Shown here piece by piece: positions 1 through 12,114 of a stretch of 64,000 bases of DNA. The stretch is taken from the NCBI GenBank assembly GCA_958299035.1, contig CATQJL010000112.1, positions 87,872,636 to 87,936,635 of the forward strand. Direction: 5' to 3'. Under the pieces are notes generated by a model, which did not search any database, was not told where the DNA came from, and saw only the letters and a program-made list of their open reading frames with translations. Both the position numbers and the translations under genes were made by a program. How positions within the stretch are numbered: position 1 is the first letter of the stretch; each line of letters begins with the position of its first letter. The DNA is from Cylicocyclus nassatus (lineage: Eukaryota > Nematoda > Chromadorea > Rhabditida > Strongylidae).

Positions 1-1444
1 ATGGACTAAGCCCATTTTATTTGCACGAAAAGCCCATTTCGCGGGGACTTTCGTGGATATCATTCCCGGTGTCACCCCCACGCCACGATGAGGCGACCGA
101 CCATTGTGGAGGGGGGGGGGGGGAGAGGAAATGCTTACAGGGAATAAGACTCCAACACAGGTCGTATTTCTATCAGAAAACAGCTTGAAGCAACAGCTAT
201 TCATTTCTCTACTACTTAATTTTATTCTAGATTCGAATCTTGCTGTGGTGGGAAGTACGCGGATCGCGATGTAATTGAGCAATATGTGCATGAGAGATGC
301 ACAGGGTGACCCCTCCATACCAAATGAGACGTTCGTTTCGCGGATCAGTGCAGTCACCTAAAGTTTTGAAAGCTTGCGAAAGAAAAAAGTTATTTGCGGA
401 ACATCACGGGATGAATCCTCGATGCCAGATGCAACATTTCCTTCGAAGAAAGATTTTGGACTACAATCAAAAACGACTGGAGCTGCTGCAGAAGGAATGA
501 CGGAGCCAGCAAGCGAACGTTTATATATACTTAGTCATTGTTACTCATGCATTTCCATTACATACATTTATTGTTTGGGTTGCCTTTCATTTATCTGCTC
601 ATGCCTTGTACGTAGTAATGCATTGATACTCTCCATTTTTGCATACGGTGTCTATATTTGCTTGTTTGCTGTTTACGCTACTGTTTGTTTGCTTATCTGA
701 GAGTTATAAGTCACGGTTTGATTATCCAAGTTTGAGGTAATCAACAATAAATGAGTGTCGTTCGTGTGTTGGTCAGTTGGCAAGATTGTGAGAACCTTTT
801 TACTGGAAGTTCTTCTTCATCGACATAGAATCTTGGCACCTTGAGTTGTTGTGGCTTCTAAGTCCGACATATTAGGTCTTCTGACTCTGCGACACTATTT
901 ACTAATAGGTCTTCAAATAGCCATTCAGTTACATTCGGGAAAATTCTTTTCCTCTCCGCTACCTACACCTTTTATTGCTATTTTGCTAGTGTTGACACCG
1001 TTTCGTTTACTGGCATATCCATTTTCCTCGCAATTCTCTTTATTAATGAGCGAGTCTCATTCAGCCACGCTTCCAGCATGTACAGCATGTCATTGGCTGC
1101 AGCGATTCTTTCGCTGAAATGAGCTTCTTTGTCAATTTCCTCCACTTCACCTACGAGTTCTTTGCGACTGCCCCTCATCTTCAGGTCATCAAACTCTTTC
1201 TTCAATTTGTCAAGGGCTTGCAGTGGTTTCTGCCCTGTTTTATGAGCTTTATCTCTCCAATGATTAACTCTGCGTTGTTCAGTTCATCGAACTGTTTGGT
1301 CTCATTCTGGCATGGTAAGAACTCTTCGGAGTACCCCTTATACTTCTCAAGCAGGGTTCCGAGTGTTCGAGCACTGTAGGCTATTGTTTCTTGTGAAACA
1401 AGAACGCCATGCTTGCCTTTCGCTTGGTAGAAATATTTGCTTAC
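1..1444. other. No intact gene; one decayed coding-like stretch
   Basis: Mostly AT-rich sequence with a G tract near 111-122. On the minus strand, about 978-1395 reads as broken, hydrophilic, Glu/Lys-rich coding sequence in more than one frame. It has helical, coiled-coil character and several stops. It resembles a decayed gag or a host pseudogene, but I do not recognise the family. I see nothing else that I can support. Confidence 0.35.
978..1395 (-). pseudogene. Decayed coiled-coil-like coding fragment, unrecognised
   Basis: The stretch 978-1205 is open for 75 codons. In another frame upstream on the minus strand it continues with charged, helix-favouring sequence (for example the motif ELIIGEIKLIKQG). 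Frames change and stops interrupt it, so it is not an intact gene. Composition suggests a gag-like structural protein or a host coiled-coil protein; nothing in it decides which. A spurious open frame is also possible. Confidence 0.28.
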
Positions 1445-1447
1445 TTA

Positions 1448-2183
1448 GGGCCGCATGCATTAACATCCCCGTCGGGGAGGGGATCGCAGCTACAGAAGAA
1501 AGCTTCATATCCTGAAGCTCCAGATATCTGGATTTCACATGTCTACCTATCCGTAAGTACCCCACCATCCTTTACTACGAACATCTTGAACGGGAACTAG
1601 AAGCTGTACAAGCCGCATTTTCCAGCTTTTTGTTCGATACCCTGATGATCCCTGCTGCCGACCGTCTTTTCTATAAGTCCTTTTCCTGTTTCCAAAGTCA
1701 ATAAAAACTTTCCAAAGTTGTGCTGTTTATCTAACCCAACAGTGCTAATCACGTTTCTGGTGATAAGAACAAATGATGTTTCGAAGCCATGAAGTTTGCG
1801 ATGAACCACAAGTCGAAAGTTGGGGTTTATCGAAAGAATCGATATCCCAAAAACTCATTTGTTCTTATCAGCAACATATTTAGCACAATTGGGGTAGATA
1901 ATCAGTACAACTTTGAAAGGTTTTCGTTAACTTTAAGAGAAGAAAGATGATTTTAAACAAAAGACGTCCGTCCGCCTGGATTCATCAGGAGATCATACAA
2001 GAAACGGTAAATCCGGATTCTACAGCTTCTTGCTCCCATTCAAGGTGTTCATAGTGAAGGATGACCGGAGCACTTACGGATAGATAGACAGCGTGAGATC
2101 CAGATATCTGGAGCTTTAGGATATGAAGCTTTCTTCTAGAGCCATGATCCCCTCCCCGGCGGGGATGTTGATGCATGCGGCCC
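1448..2183. mobile_element. Harbinger-like foldback element, copy 1
   Basis: The ends are inverted copies of GGGCCGCATGCAT (left 1448, right end 2183), and the inverted similarity extends well inward. The element is flanked by the 3-bp duplication TTA (1445-1447 and 2184-2186). A TTA/TAA target and GG-starting inverted repeats are characteristic of the PIF/Harbinger superfamily. No transposase frame is present, so it is non-autonomous. A second copy lies at 55533-56256. Confidence 0.8.
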
Positions 2184-3186
2184 TTAATTTCGGCAGAGTG
2201 TTCTGCTAATATAGCTTCGCAACACCTACCTTATCAGCTCGAGTATTTTATCAGTACAGCTTTGCAGCTCTTGCTTACTTAATCTCAGCATGAGTGCGTT
2301 GCTTATAAAGTTCGCAACTCGTTGCCGTTGCCCACTAGCAGCGCATGCTCACTTACGTGATCAGTGTTTGTGTGCGTCTACATGCTGACAATTGCCAGGT
2401 ATAGTGGGTATAGTGGCCATTTCTTGTTCGGTTCGTGAAGAACTTCGACTCATCTATAGCCGAAGCCAGCTGAGGATGGCCCGGACTTTTGCTAGGTACG
2501 GTAGCCTTTGAGTGTCAGATGAGGGCGGTCTGAACTTTTGCTGGGCAGAATCTCCACCAAGAGAAAAAATTTCGGACTGATGCGCCAAAATGTGCCGTTC
2601 AGTATATATGAAATCATTGAAACAAGGTGCGAACAATAACTCCTTTAATCCGAGTCTAAACCCGCTTATCTCAGTCGACCTCTACTTTATAGCAAGACGT
2701 AGTGATGAAAAGAAACTTGGGTTGAGTGGCGCAGCCAGGATGGGAAAGGAAAAAGCATGGGTTGCACAGCTGACATGGAAAGAAGATTGCATGTACGGCG
2801 ACACATCCATCCTGAGATTGGAATCGAGACGCTTTGCACACCTTTGAAGGCGGTGTCCGGACAAAAGCTCGATTTTGAGATTTTGTGCTTGGACGGGTCT
2901 ATTCGTCATGCTGAATCCAAATACATTCTTTGTTCTGCCGTGCCAGTGAGCGGCTGCTTTTTGCCCGCTCTGACTGCTCCTTTTTTACAACCTTTTTTTC
3001 TTCTCATTTTTGCATTTTTACGCTCTCTATTTTTGATTTTGTTTGGTAGCAACTCTCTCTCTGCTTATTTTCGGTTCGATTTTGTTTTTTCCTCATCCGG
3101 TTACCTTCTACTGGGTTGGAATCGCTATCGCTTGCTCCTTGCATTGATTTTCCTGGCCTTTGAATTGGTTTCTATAGATCGTGATC
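2184..3186. repeat. Repeat-derived spacer before the CR1-like element
   Basis: No gene seen. From about 2845 the sequence matches the terminal motif GTGTCCGGGCAAAAACTC that also occurs near 32920, 43075 and 43720, so this is one end of an interspersed repeat. The pyrimidine-rich stretch 2970-3180 leads directly into the first start codon of the CR1-like element and is probably its 5' UTR. Confidence 0.4.
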
Positions 3187-3858
3187 ATGCCTCCCAAAGC
3201 CTCTCGTTCATCTCGTAGGGGTGCTTCTAGCTCTGCATCGGCTCCTGCTCCTATTGCTGGCATGCAAAATGAGGTCAACTGTGCTGACTATTCTAGTATG
3301 TTCTTCTAATATGTTAGCCTCAGACCTTTTGCTGCATATCAAGGATAGGAACAAGGATCCAGTGATCAATCAATTGCTAGACATACTATCGCAGAGTCTC
3401 CAGAATGCGGTCTCTGGTGAACTTGAGGCTGAGAAACGATCACGTACAATTGTCCTAAGGGGGATACGCGAGTCTCGAATGATCTCCGCGCATCGGAGCG
3501 GGCTAGGGACCTTAGGAGTAGGGTGGACGATATCATGGAGGTTTTTGATATTGACTGCTGCCCAAGCGAAATCCTTCGCATTGGGAAGGCATCGCCCGAC
3601 CGTCCTCGGCTAGTTGAGGTCATTTTTCCGTCAACCTACTATTATCAAAAGCTTTAGCAAATTCTTATCGGCTTCGGAACTCGCCCTTCTCCAATATTTT
3701 CATTAGTAAAAGTATGACTAGAGAGGAACGGAGGGTCGAATACGAACCTAGGCAGCAGGCCAAAGAACTCAACCCTGGGAAACCCGAGAAGGAGTGGGTC
3801 GTTTATCGCTTTCGACTGAAGCGTATCTCGGAGCTTCCAAGTAGGAGTTCGGTAAACT
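3187..3858 (+). pseudogene. CR1-like retrotransposon ORF1 (decayed)
   Basis: The frame opens with MPPKASRSSRRG at 3187 and is soon broken by stops and frameshifts. It can be followed in pieces to about 3858. The later pieces (region 3400-3840) have the look of the RNA-binding ORF1 of CR1/L2-type non-LTR elements: a Leu/Arg-rich segment, then a segment around TREERRVEYEPRQQAKELN. ORF1 would encode the nucleic-acid chaperone of the element. The minus-strand copy at 32285-32591 opens with the same MPPK start, which supports this as the true start. Confidence 0.55.
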
Positions 3859-3884
3859 AATGACCATGCATGGGAATCCTGGAA

Positions 3885-5784
3885 TACTGAAATGTGTTTT
3901 ACTGAATGCACGTAGTATTGTGAATAAATTGCATCATTTGCATTCGCTCCTGATACATACTAAACCTGTGGCCGTAATCATCATTGATACCTTGAGGTAA
4001 ATTCTACCTCCAGGTAGTTTTATCACTCATTATCAGCAAGTAACCGTATTCACAAAGTACTTTGAGGTAAATTTTCAATGTAATTTTGCTGATAATGAGT
4101 GATAAAACTACCTGGAGGTAGAATTTACCTCAAGGTATCAATGATGAATACGGCCACTGATCTCGTGTTTCTGACTGAAACATGGCTTAAGCCAAAGATA
4201 CACGATTCTGAGCTGATCAGTGATCTGCCATATTCTATATTTCGCACTGACAGACCGAGGCGAAAAGGTGGTGGTGTAAGCTGCCTTGTCAAAGGTTGCT
4301 TCTACATCAAACAAGTGACTAGATTTACTGTTTCGAGTTCTGATCTATTGGCTGTGGAACTTTTCTGTTCGTCGAGTCTGTCAAGTTTGTAATCGGTATC
4401 GTCCACCTAACTCCACCGATGGAAATAGTACACTTATTGTGGGCGATTTCAATCTGTATTGATTGGTTCAATATGAAGCACATCAGCCCTAAATCGAAAC
4501 CATTCCTTGACTTCTTCATCAACGCTGAATTGAAACAGCGTGTCTTATATCCAACCACGCTGACAGTATTCTGGACATCATATTGTCCACTCCGCAAAAC
4601 GTTCATAGAGTTAGACTCTATCCAACTTTAGCTGTAGATCATAGCATCATTACATTAAGTATAAAGACAACTTTCAACTTGTCCCATCTTATCCTACACC
4701 CGATTTTGTGCACTTTGACTACGTTTCGCTCAACAAGTATTTATCTGAAGTTGATTGGACTGCACTGTTTGATAATTATCGCAATGTTGATGACGTTGAT
4801 GACTTAAATCTCAGATTCTGCCAGGTCATCTATACTAGGATGGCATTGTTTGGTACTATGAAGATTAATTGCATTTCTGGGTTGATTTATCCTGCTCATA
4901 ATCGTTCCCTTATTGAGCATAAGTGTCGCTTATTTTGTGTTTTAGATCTACCTCTGACTAGCCCCCTGTATAAGAAAGTCTGTGCTGATATTGATCTGCA
5001 CCTCAAAATTTTTTAGCTAATCATGAGCGACGCTTGTTAAAGAAATCTTCTATGAGAAATTTTTTAAATACATTCATCACAAGTTACAAAGTAAGATTTG
5101 CCTACCGGTGTTGGAAGACCTTTTGGGTTATACTTGCTGTAATGATTCCAGTAAAGCAGAAGTCTTGGTTGAATACTTTAACACTGTTTGCGAATCCTTT
5201 GAGTATCACCGCCTCCTCCTCCCATCCTCCTCAAAACAAACTGAAGTGTTTATTTTCACCCTGCGGAAGTGAGAAGAGTCTTGAGGTCTCTAAAACCTTC
5301 ACGTATGGAGCCGTACGATGGCATCCCTCAGATACTCTACAAAATTGCAGATATTCTCGCCAAACCGCTTGCTGATATATTCAATCTTTCCTTATACTTC
5401 GGTGAGATTCCCTCTCTTTGGAAGGAAGCCACTGTTTGCCTAAAACTTCCGTAGCTGAAAGCGTTGCCGATTTTCGCCCCATTAGCCACATTTCTGTGCC
5501 CATCAAGATTATGGAAAAATTAATAGAAGTAAATTACTACTTTGGTTGGAGAGGTTCCATCTTGTCTCGCCCGAGCACCATGGCTTTGTGCCAGGCAAGT
5601 CAACTGCAACTAATCTTACTGAGGCCGTTTTTGATTGGAAGTTAGCCTTGAGTTTGAAAAAATCTGTGGATATTGTATACTTCGACCTTTCCAAGGCTTT
5701 TGATAGAAAACCTCATCGTTTGCTTCTTTGCAAGCTAGAGAATATCGGTATTTCGGAAAACCTATTAACTTGGTGCGAGTCTTA
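3885..5784 (+). pseudogene. CR1-like ORF2: endonuclease and first part of reverse transcriptase (broken)
   Basis: Frame pieces in order encode an apurinic-type endonuclease (LNARSIVNKL, then VFLTETWL across the MITE at 3969-4156, then a DRPRRKGGG loop near 4250). The reverse transcriptase follows, with a GIPQIL fingers region near 5315 and motif A FDLSKAFD near 5690. Several stops and frame changes make it dead. The RT is cut at 5784 by the insertion at 5785 and continues at 6839-6960, 12884-13060, 14263-14719 and 14903-15175. The clade call (CR1/Jockey group) rests on domain order and motif wording, not on a search. Confidence 0.75.
3969..4156. mobile_element. Palindromic MITE, copy 1
   Basis: A nearly complete 188-bp palindrome. 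Each half holds the same series of blocks ending in TGGCCGTA, and CTG is duplicated on both sides (3966-3968, 4157-4159). Removing it restores the reading frame of the host ORF2 (TKPDLVFLTETW), which proves insertion. Copy 2 is at 14720-14902. No coding capacity. Confidence 0.85.
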
Positions 5785-6838
5785 GGGAGCCTCCAGACCG
5801 CGCTGGTTGCCGCTAATGCAGTCGGTAGCCGCTTTCGCGCTGGTTGCCGCTTTTGCAGCCGGAGCGCATTAGGTCAGACTTCCTCTGTGGGGAGCGTAGC
5901 GCGAACATATTTCAGTAACGAAAGAAGGTTTTGTTTTCATTTTGATAGGAATCTACTACACTATGCTGTATGAAGGATATTCTACATGCTTAAATCCCTT
6001 TTGTCCACTTAATCTTTAGCTACTTCACCGTACTGAAGTAAACGATAAAACGGATTCTATCACCTTTGCGAAACGGATTCTATAATCTAGTTTTCGTAAA
6101 TTGGCTGTTTCTCTTATGCTGAGTGTACAATGGACGAGCCCCAAGACGAAAAAGACAACAAAATGACTCTGCGTTCAAAGGAAATCGTTGAATCAGCATA
6201 ATAAAGTAGAACCAGAGGCAAGCACATCAGAATCTTGTCCCACAACGACACTGCTCCAACAGCATAGCGAAAAAGCTCGAATAAAGATCATTCACAAAAT
6301 CATGATGACGTTGGTCGGGTTATCGTCACCATTTTTTGAATCCTCTACATAAAGAAAACGATGTTGCTCACCCAGCATAGCAATATGGTCAAAATGAAAT
6401 CTAGAGCACAGTGAAGTTCAAAAAACCTCGTTTCTAACGAAATCGGCCAATTAGCAAAAAGCGTGACCTAGAAATGGAAACTAGTAGAAACTCCGTTTAA
6501 CATCGTTTGCTCATTTTAGCATAAACGAATACCTGCCCAATGGGAGAAGGAAGCTGCTTCGGACAACTATGCAATCGCACAGCATAGAAGAACACCGGAA
6601 GTGCGAAATCCGGACAAAACCACATTAGTAAAAGAACTGTTTGCTTATATATAGAAGAAATTTAGACAAAAGAATAGCGAAAAAAATCAAAATTCTTGCG
6701 GATACTATTAGTGTGAATAAGCTCTCGCTATGTGCCCCACGGACAAGATCTGATCCAGTGCGCTTCAGCTGCAAAGACGGCAACCGACACGAAAGCGGCT
6801 ATCGGCTGCAATGGCGGCAACCGGCACTAGAAGCTCCC
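5785..6838. mobile_element. Harbinger-like non-autonomous element in CR1 ORF2
   Basis: The terminal inverted repeats begin GGGAGCCTC at 5785 and end in GCTCCC at 6838. Subterminal repeats are rich in GGTTGCCGC and its complement. The flank is TTA on the left and TTG on the right, so a 3-bp duplication with one change is likely. The host frame resumes with ESYFNNRCM after removal. No transposase is readable in the 1054 bp. Confidence 0.65.
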
Positions 6839-6960
6839 TTGCTTTAACAATAGATGCATGACGGATTGGTCATGAATAATCTAGAAAATTTCCCTGTCCC
6901 AGTGGAGTTCCTCAGAAAGCTGTCCTATCTCCTTTGTTATTTCTAATATACACTTTGGAC
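6839..6960 (+). pseudogene. CR1-like ORF2, RT segment with GVPQ...SPLLF motif
   Basis: This short remnant reads SGVPQKAVLSPLLFLIYTLD, the conserved motif B region of non-LTR reverse transcriptases. The right-hand element cuts it at the 8-bp duplication CTTTGGAC, and it continues at 12884. It belongs to the same element as 3885-5784. Confidence 0.75.
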
Positions 6961-7253
6961 CAGTGGCGTATCCAGGATTTCCGCTCGGGGGGGGGGGGGT
7001 GGGCGCGACAAAAAAAATTTTCGAATGAAGGTGCGTGGCGTTAGCCACGCACTCCGAAAAATTTTTAGGGGTGCTTCTGAAAATTTTTGCGGTCCCCAAC
7101 CCCTAAATCTGGAAAAAGGGGGCGTGGCTGACGCCACGCCCCCGAAAAAATTTTTTTTACAAGGCTAATTTGAATTTTTAAAAATTTTAAAAAATTATTT
7201 GAATTATTTACAAGTATAAACAAATCACTTGCACATATTTATAGCCCATACTA

Positions 7254-9035
7254 GCTGGCTTACCCGGCTTCGCCTGGCCCTGTCAAAAACGATAACCATT
7301 TCTATCCCTGTACACCTTTACCTGTGCCCACTTCTACATTCCCTATTCCCGCTGCGTGAGTAATCAGTATGCTCACCTACCTTCCTCACCAACCCCCAGC
7401 CCCGTAGCTCAAACTTTGCACAAAAAAACAATAAAATCGATAAAAGTAAGGATAATTCTAAAAACTGACGGCGTTATTCGGCTATCCGGGCCCCAAAATG
7501 TTTTTGTGACGGATCTTGCTCAAACTCGGTATATGGGGGTTATTTGAGCCGCTGATGACAATATCATAGTCATCGCGTGGCAGCGGGTAAAAATCATAAA
7601 CCTGCCTGAAACCCTGGCAGGGAAATACGCAAAGGGATGTTTCAAGAATATCGTGCTTAATCCCCACGATAACGGCAATTCGTGTGGTATAAAAGTTTCA
7701 TACGACCGTAATGCTTCCCTTATAGGATCACTGCCACGTGCGATACACCCTTCGGTGCTTTTGCGCCGCGTGCGTTACGCGATGGGACAGGTTATCAGTT
7801 TCCTTATAGGACCAGTGCCGCGCGCGATACACCCTTCGGGGCTTTTGCCTAAGCAAAAACAGGGGGAGGGAGATTTGCCGCGTGCGCGTGCGATACACCC
7901 TTCGGCGGCTTTTGCCTAAGCAGAAATAGGGGTAGAGAGATTTGCCGCGTGCGATACACCCTTCGGCGGCTTTTGCCTAAGCAGAAATAGGGGTAGAGAG
8001 ATTTGCCGCGTGCGTTACACGTTGGGACAGGTTATCAGGATGGCACTGGAGACCGCCATGCAAAACGACCATTTCCCCATTTCATGAATATCTGGGATCT
8101 AAATTGGCCCTGTCCATTCAAATCCTGCAACTCACCATAACTTCACTAATGCGTTATGACAGCGAGCAAGTTTCATATTCATAAGCAGTATACTTATGAA
8201 CCGTTACAGGTAAGGTTCTGAGCAAATCTGGAACTTCGACCCATCTACACCCACCGTAACCCAAGAAAATGCACTATCCTGCGAAATCAACATGATATTC
8301 ATGTTCAGCGCGCTAAATGACCACCCTAGACGAAGTTTGAAGCAAATCTATGTTTTCGACCCCACACCGTATATAACCACCATAACTCTATGAAGAGGTC
8401 CCAATATGCAGAGAGAGTATGAAATTCGTAATCAGCATGTCGAATAAGTTCTCTGTACCGAACTCCAGCCGCATTCATGATTTTGACTTCCTACTGTACA
8501 CCTGTTGTAACCACATGGGGAGACTTTCTGCGACGAAAGTGTGATATCTGTAATCAGCATGTAAGATAACCCTTAAACACGAATCTGAGCAAGCTCTACG
8601 ACAAAAAAATTTTGGGGCCCGGTTAGCCGAATAGCGCCAAACTAATATCGAACTCGTAATCAGCATGCTCGATTACCCCCCCCCCTGTGCAAACTCCCAG
8701 CCCCGTAGCTCAAACTTTGCAAAAAATCGATAAAATCGATAAAAGTAATCGATAATCCTGAAAACTAATATTGTATTCGGAATCCCCGTGCTCGATTACC
8801 CGCCTGTGCCAACTCCCAGCCCCGTAGGTGAACTCTGCAAAAAAATCGATAAAAATCGATAAAATAGATATCGATCGATGACGAAAAGTAATCTATGACA
8901 CCCGCCGGGGCCCAAAGTGTATGTGTGCCAAGTTTGGTCCGGATCGGTTCAGAAATGGAATTTTCTATTCGGAACATACGTACACACAGACAGACATACA
9001 GACATTCAGCTTTATATATAAGACCACTCAGGCAA
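7254..9035. repeat. Interspersed repeat with CCCGGCTTCGCC start and ACAGACAGACA end
   Basis: The stretch begins near 7254 with a small stem-loop-forming motif (CCCGGCTTCGCCTGG). It contains repeated blocks built around CCCAGCCCCGTAGCTCAAAC (7393, 8696, 8815) and ends near 9030 with an ACAGACAGACA run followed by TTTATATATAAGA. The blocks look like several partial copies of one repeat. I cannot assign it to a class with confidence. No coding sequence. Confidence 0.45.
7731..8030 (+). repeat. Tandem array, unit about 60 bp
   Basis: About four head-to-tail units share CGATACACCCTTCGG, CTTTTGCCTAAGCA and GGGGTAGAGAGATTTGCCGCG blocks. The last two full units are almost identical, so amplification was recent. 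Open frames across it are a by-product of the repeat. Confidence 0.8.
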
Positions 9036-9399
9036 CGGATAGGACCCAGAGGTGCGATAGGTGGAGCCGGGCCCCCCAAAAGTGAAGGTGGTTCCAGCTA
9101 CCACTGGCCGACCAAAAGTGAAGGTGGTGCCGGACACTCACATTCCAAAAACGTCGACCGGGGGGGGGGCGTTAACGTCGACTGAGCCTATCCTTCCAGG
9201 TCGTTGCCGACAGTGCGCGGAAAATAAGCAAAACAAACGCAAAAAAAGATTATTGAAAGCATATTTTTATGTATACGGCGGCATATATGTATATTTAAAA
9301 CAAACGTGTTTAGTAAATGGTGTGTTTTAAAGTGAGAGTCAGCGAGACTTCACAGATTTTATCAAGTAAATTTTTTTATAACGCACTGCGAAGGAAGTA

Positions 9400-10590
9400 G
9401 GTCGATCCAGGCAGTAACCGCCGAGAACCAGAATTTGGAATAATAAAATAACGATAAATTATGCGAAGTTTCCACCTTTATAAATTTTGCGGTTGAAGAT
9501 GTCAGCAATTGCGACTTCATAGGATTTAAAGGGCAAGTGTTGTTCTACGAAAGAGTGAAACAATCAGTTTGATTTGAAGGGTGGCCGCCGAGAACGAGAA
9601 TTTCAAAAAATTAAGCGATTTTAGGTTACTTAATCACAGCTGGCGTTTAGACTCCTATAAATCTGGAATGTGAGGGTGTGCAATGTTGCGACTTCATAAG
9701 TTTTGTAGAGTATGAATTACTCTATCGGACTGTGCTTTAGACTTAACGATCCATCAAAATACCGCCGAGATTCAGGCTCTTAAAGAAACAGGTAAAAAAC
9801 CGCTTTTTAAATTTCAACAGCTCATAACTTCTTCAGAATTGCATGAATCATGTTGCGACTTCATAGGTTAGATTCTTCTCATCAAGAGCTTTCAGATGAT
9901 AACAGATATGTGGGGGGTTCAATGATTTTTGCGGCTCTAACCCAGGGTGGAGACTTTTCACCCCAAAGTCTCCACCTCGCCCATGTTAATGTATTGGCCG
10001 GAGACCGCCAGTGGAGACTTTGGGGTGAAAATTCTCCACCCCCGGCCATATGCCGTAACAGGCGCGAAACCCCCACACATTATATATCTTCTGAAAGCTC
10101 TTGATGAGAAGAATCTAACCTATGAAGTCGCAATATGATTCATGCAATTCTGAAGAAGTTATGAGCTGTTGAATTTCAAAAAGCGGTTTTTCTCCTATTT
10201 TTTAAGAGCCTGAATCTCGGCGTTATCTTGATGGATCGGTACGGCTAAGACATAATCCGATAGAACAATTCTTACTCTACAAAACCTATAAAGTTGCAAC
10301 ATTGCACACCCTCACATTCCAGATTTATAGGAGTCTGAACGTCAGCTGTCACTAAGTAACCTAAAATCGCTTAATTTTTTAAAATCCTCGTTCTCGGCGG
10401 TCACTGCTCAGATCGACCTGATTTTTTCACTATCTGGTAGAACAACACTTACTTTTCAAAACCTATGAAGTCGCAATTGCTGACATCTTCAATCACCAGG
10501 TTTATAACAGTGGAAATTTCGCATGATTTTTTCGCTATTTTATCATTCGAAATTCTGGTTCTCGGCGGTTACTGCCTAGATCGACTTACT
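9400..10590. repeat. Long palindrome inside the hAT-ended element
   Basis: The left arm, about 9400-9890, and the right arm, about 10085-10590, are inverted copies. For example AACCGCCGAGAACCAGAAT near 9417 is matched by its complement near 10552. A smaller inverted pair around CCAAAGTCTCCAC sits in the centre (9960-10045). It looks like a foldback element; no gene. Confidence 0.8.
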
Positions 10591-10832
10591 ACATAGATAT
10601 ATGCTCTCAATACTTTCTTTTGCGTTCATTTTTCTTATTTTCCATCTTTTAAGCTTCAGCAAAAAAATTTTTGAAACACAAAAGTGAAGGTGGTCACCCC
10701 GTACCAGCTCAAAAGTGAAGGTAGGCGGAGATTCGGCTCCGACTATCGCACCTCTGATAGGACCCCTCCGCCGGAGAAATGGCAGGGTCGCGGCGTTTCC
10801 CCAGCGGTGGGTCTGCCACTCGTCCGCCGGAG

Positions 10833-11010
10833 CCCTCCCATTTCTGCTCCGGAGACCTCCCATTTCTGCTCCGGAGACCTCCCATTTTCTGCTCCGGATA
10901 CCTCCCATTTTCTGCTCCGGATATCACCCATTTTCTGCTCCGGAGACCTCCCATTTTCTGCTCCGGAGACCTCCCATTTTCTGCTCCGGAGCCCTGCCAT
11001 TTTCTGCTCC
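10833..11010 (+). repeat. Minisatellite of 24-25-bp CTCCGGA units, array 1
   Basis: About seven head-to-tail units share the core CTGCTCCGGAGACCTCCCAT. All six frames stay open for long stretches because the unit lacks stops in some phases, which creates false proteins rich in Ser, Gly, Glu and Asn. An array with the same unit and orientation is at 11731-11880. Confidence 0.9.
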
Positions 11011-11017
11011 GCAAGTC

Positions 11018-11730
11018 TGCCGCGGCATACTGTAATTAGCCCTAATTAAGCCCCAAACCCCAATTATGTCTCTAAACCCCACCCAAATTAGCCAAATACG
11101 ACCACCCCCCGGGTAAGAGTTCAGCGCGACCCTCAACCCCGTTCTTTACCCCCTCCCTCTCACCCCTAGCGTTTGTGGATAGAAGATAGAAGAATGAAGA
11201 AACAAGACATTTATTTCAAATTAACTGCAAACAATCTCCTGCAAATTGCAAAACAAAACTTAGCAGCTACAAAACGGACAACAAAGCAGTAAAGCAGTAA
11301 AGCGATAAGGTACGTCTGGTTCTGACTACGAGCATTTTCAAGACGGCAAGAAACCTCTGAAAATCGGATGAAGAGCAAAGAATACCAAACACATGAGCAC
11401 ACAAAAAATCCCCTACCGCTGAATATTGTGATAGTGAGATGAGGGTACGAGTTGGCAAGGTTCTGACAAACAGCCTGCTGATCCATAGGGAAACAATGGC
11501 TGTGCGAATTTGTAACTACTTTGAAACATAAACCTGAAAACGAGGAACTTACAACAACATAAACGCCAACGCGACGAAGAGCAACGCGGAAAAGAAAAAA
11601 AACGGTAAGAAACGCGGAGAAACAACAAAATCGAAAAAAAACGACTAAAATATGAAGAAAGAGGGTAAACAGAGGACTCATCACCGTGGAGTTAGACGTT
11701 TGCTTGCTACGCGCCAAATCGATACGCAGC
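11018..11730. other. Spacer between the two minisatellite arrays
   Basis: AT-rich sequence. A 280-codon open frame on the minus strand runs from 12053 to 11211 through the array. Its downstream part is rich in Phe, Val, Ser and Cys and matches no family I know. I do not call it a gene. Confidence 0.4.
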
Positions 11731-11880
11731 CTGCTCCGGAGCCCTCCCATTTCTGCTCCGGAGACCTCCCATTTTCTGCTCCGGATACCTCCCATTTTCT
11801 GCTCCGGAGGCCTCCCATTTTCTGCTCCGGATACCTCCCATTTTCTGCTCCGGAGGCCTCCCATTTCTGCTCCGGACCCC
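11731..11880 (+). repeat. Minisatellite of CTCCGGA units, array 2
   Basis: About six units of the same 24-25-bp repeat as 10833-11010, in the same orientation. It is followed by further GC-rich CCGGCGCGGCTC blocks (11895-11950) that are themselves duplicated. Confidence 0.88.
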
Positions 11881-12114
11881 TCCGATTTTCTCCGGCGCGG
11901 CTCTTCCAAATCTGGCGGACTCGCGCCGGGCAATTTTCTCCGGCGCGGCTCAGAAATGGCGTACCTTTGCAGCAGGGCCGGAGAAGCGTCCCATTTGCCT
12001 GCCAGTGATGTCACCGCGACGGACCGCCCATTTGCCCCGCTCTCATTGGTCAACTGGGTCCGGCGCGACTCTGGTAGATTCGGACTGTCCGGCGGAAGGG
12101 TCCGGTCGATTGTC

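Noticed and set aside
7731..8030. Coding repeat protein
   Set aside because: Frame follows the unit length and is not kept between units.
10833..11010. CRISPR-like array
   Set aside because: Units are contiguous without unique spacers and the genome is eukaryotic.
11211..12053. 280-codon open frame on the minus strand
   Set aside because: About a third of it is the CTCCGGA minisatellite and the rest matches no family; open only because the repeat lacks stops in that phase.
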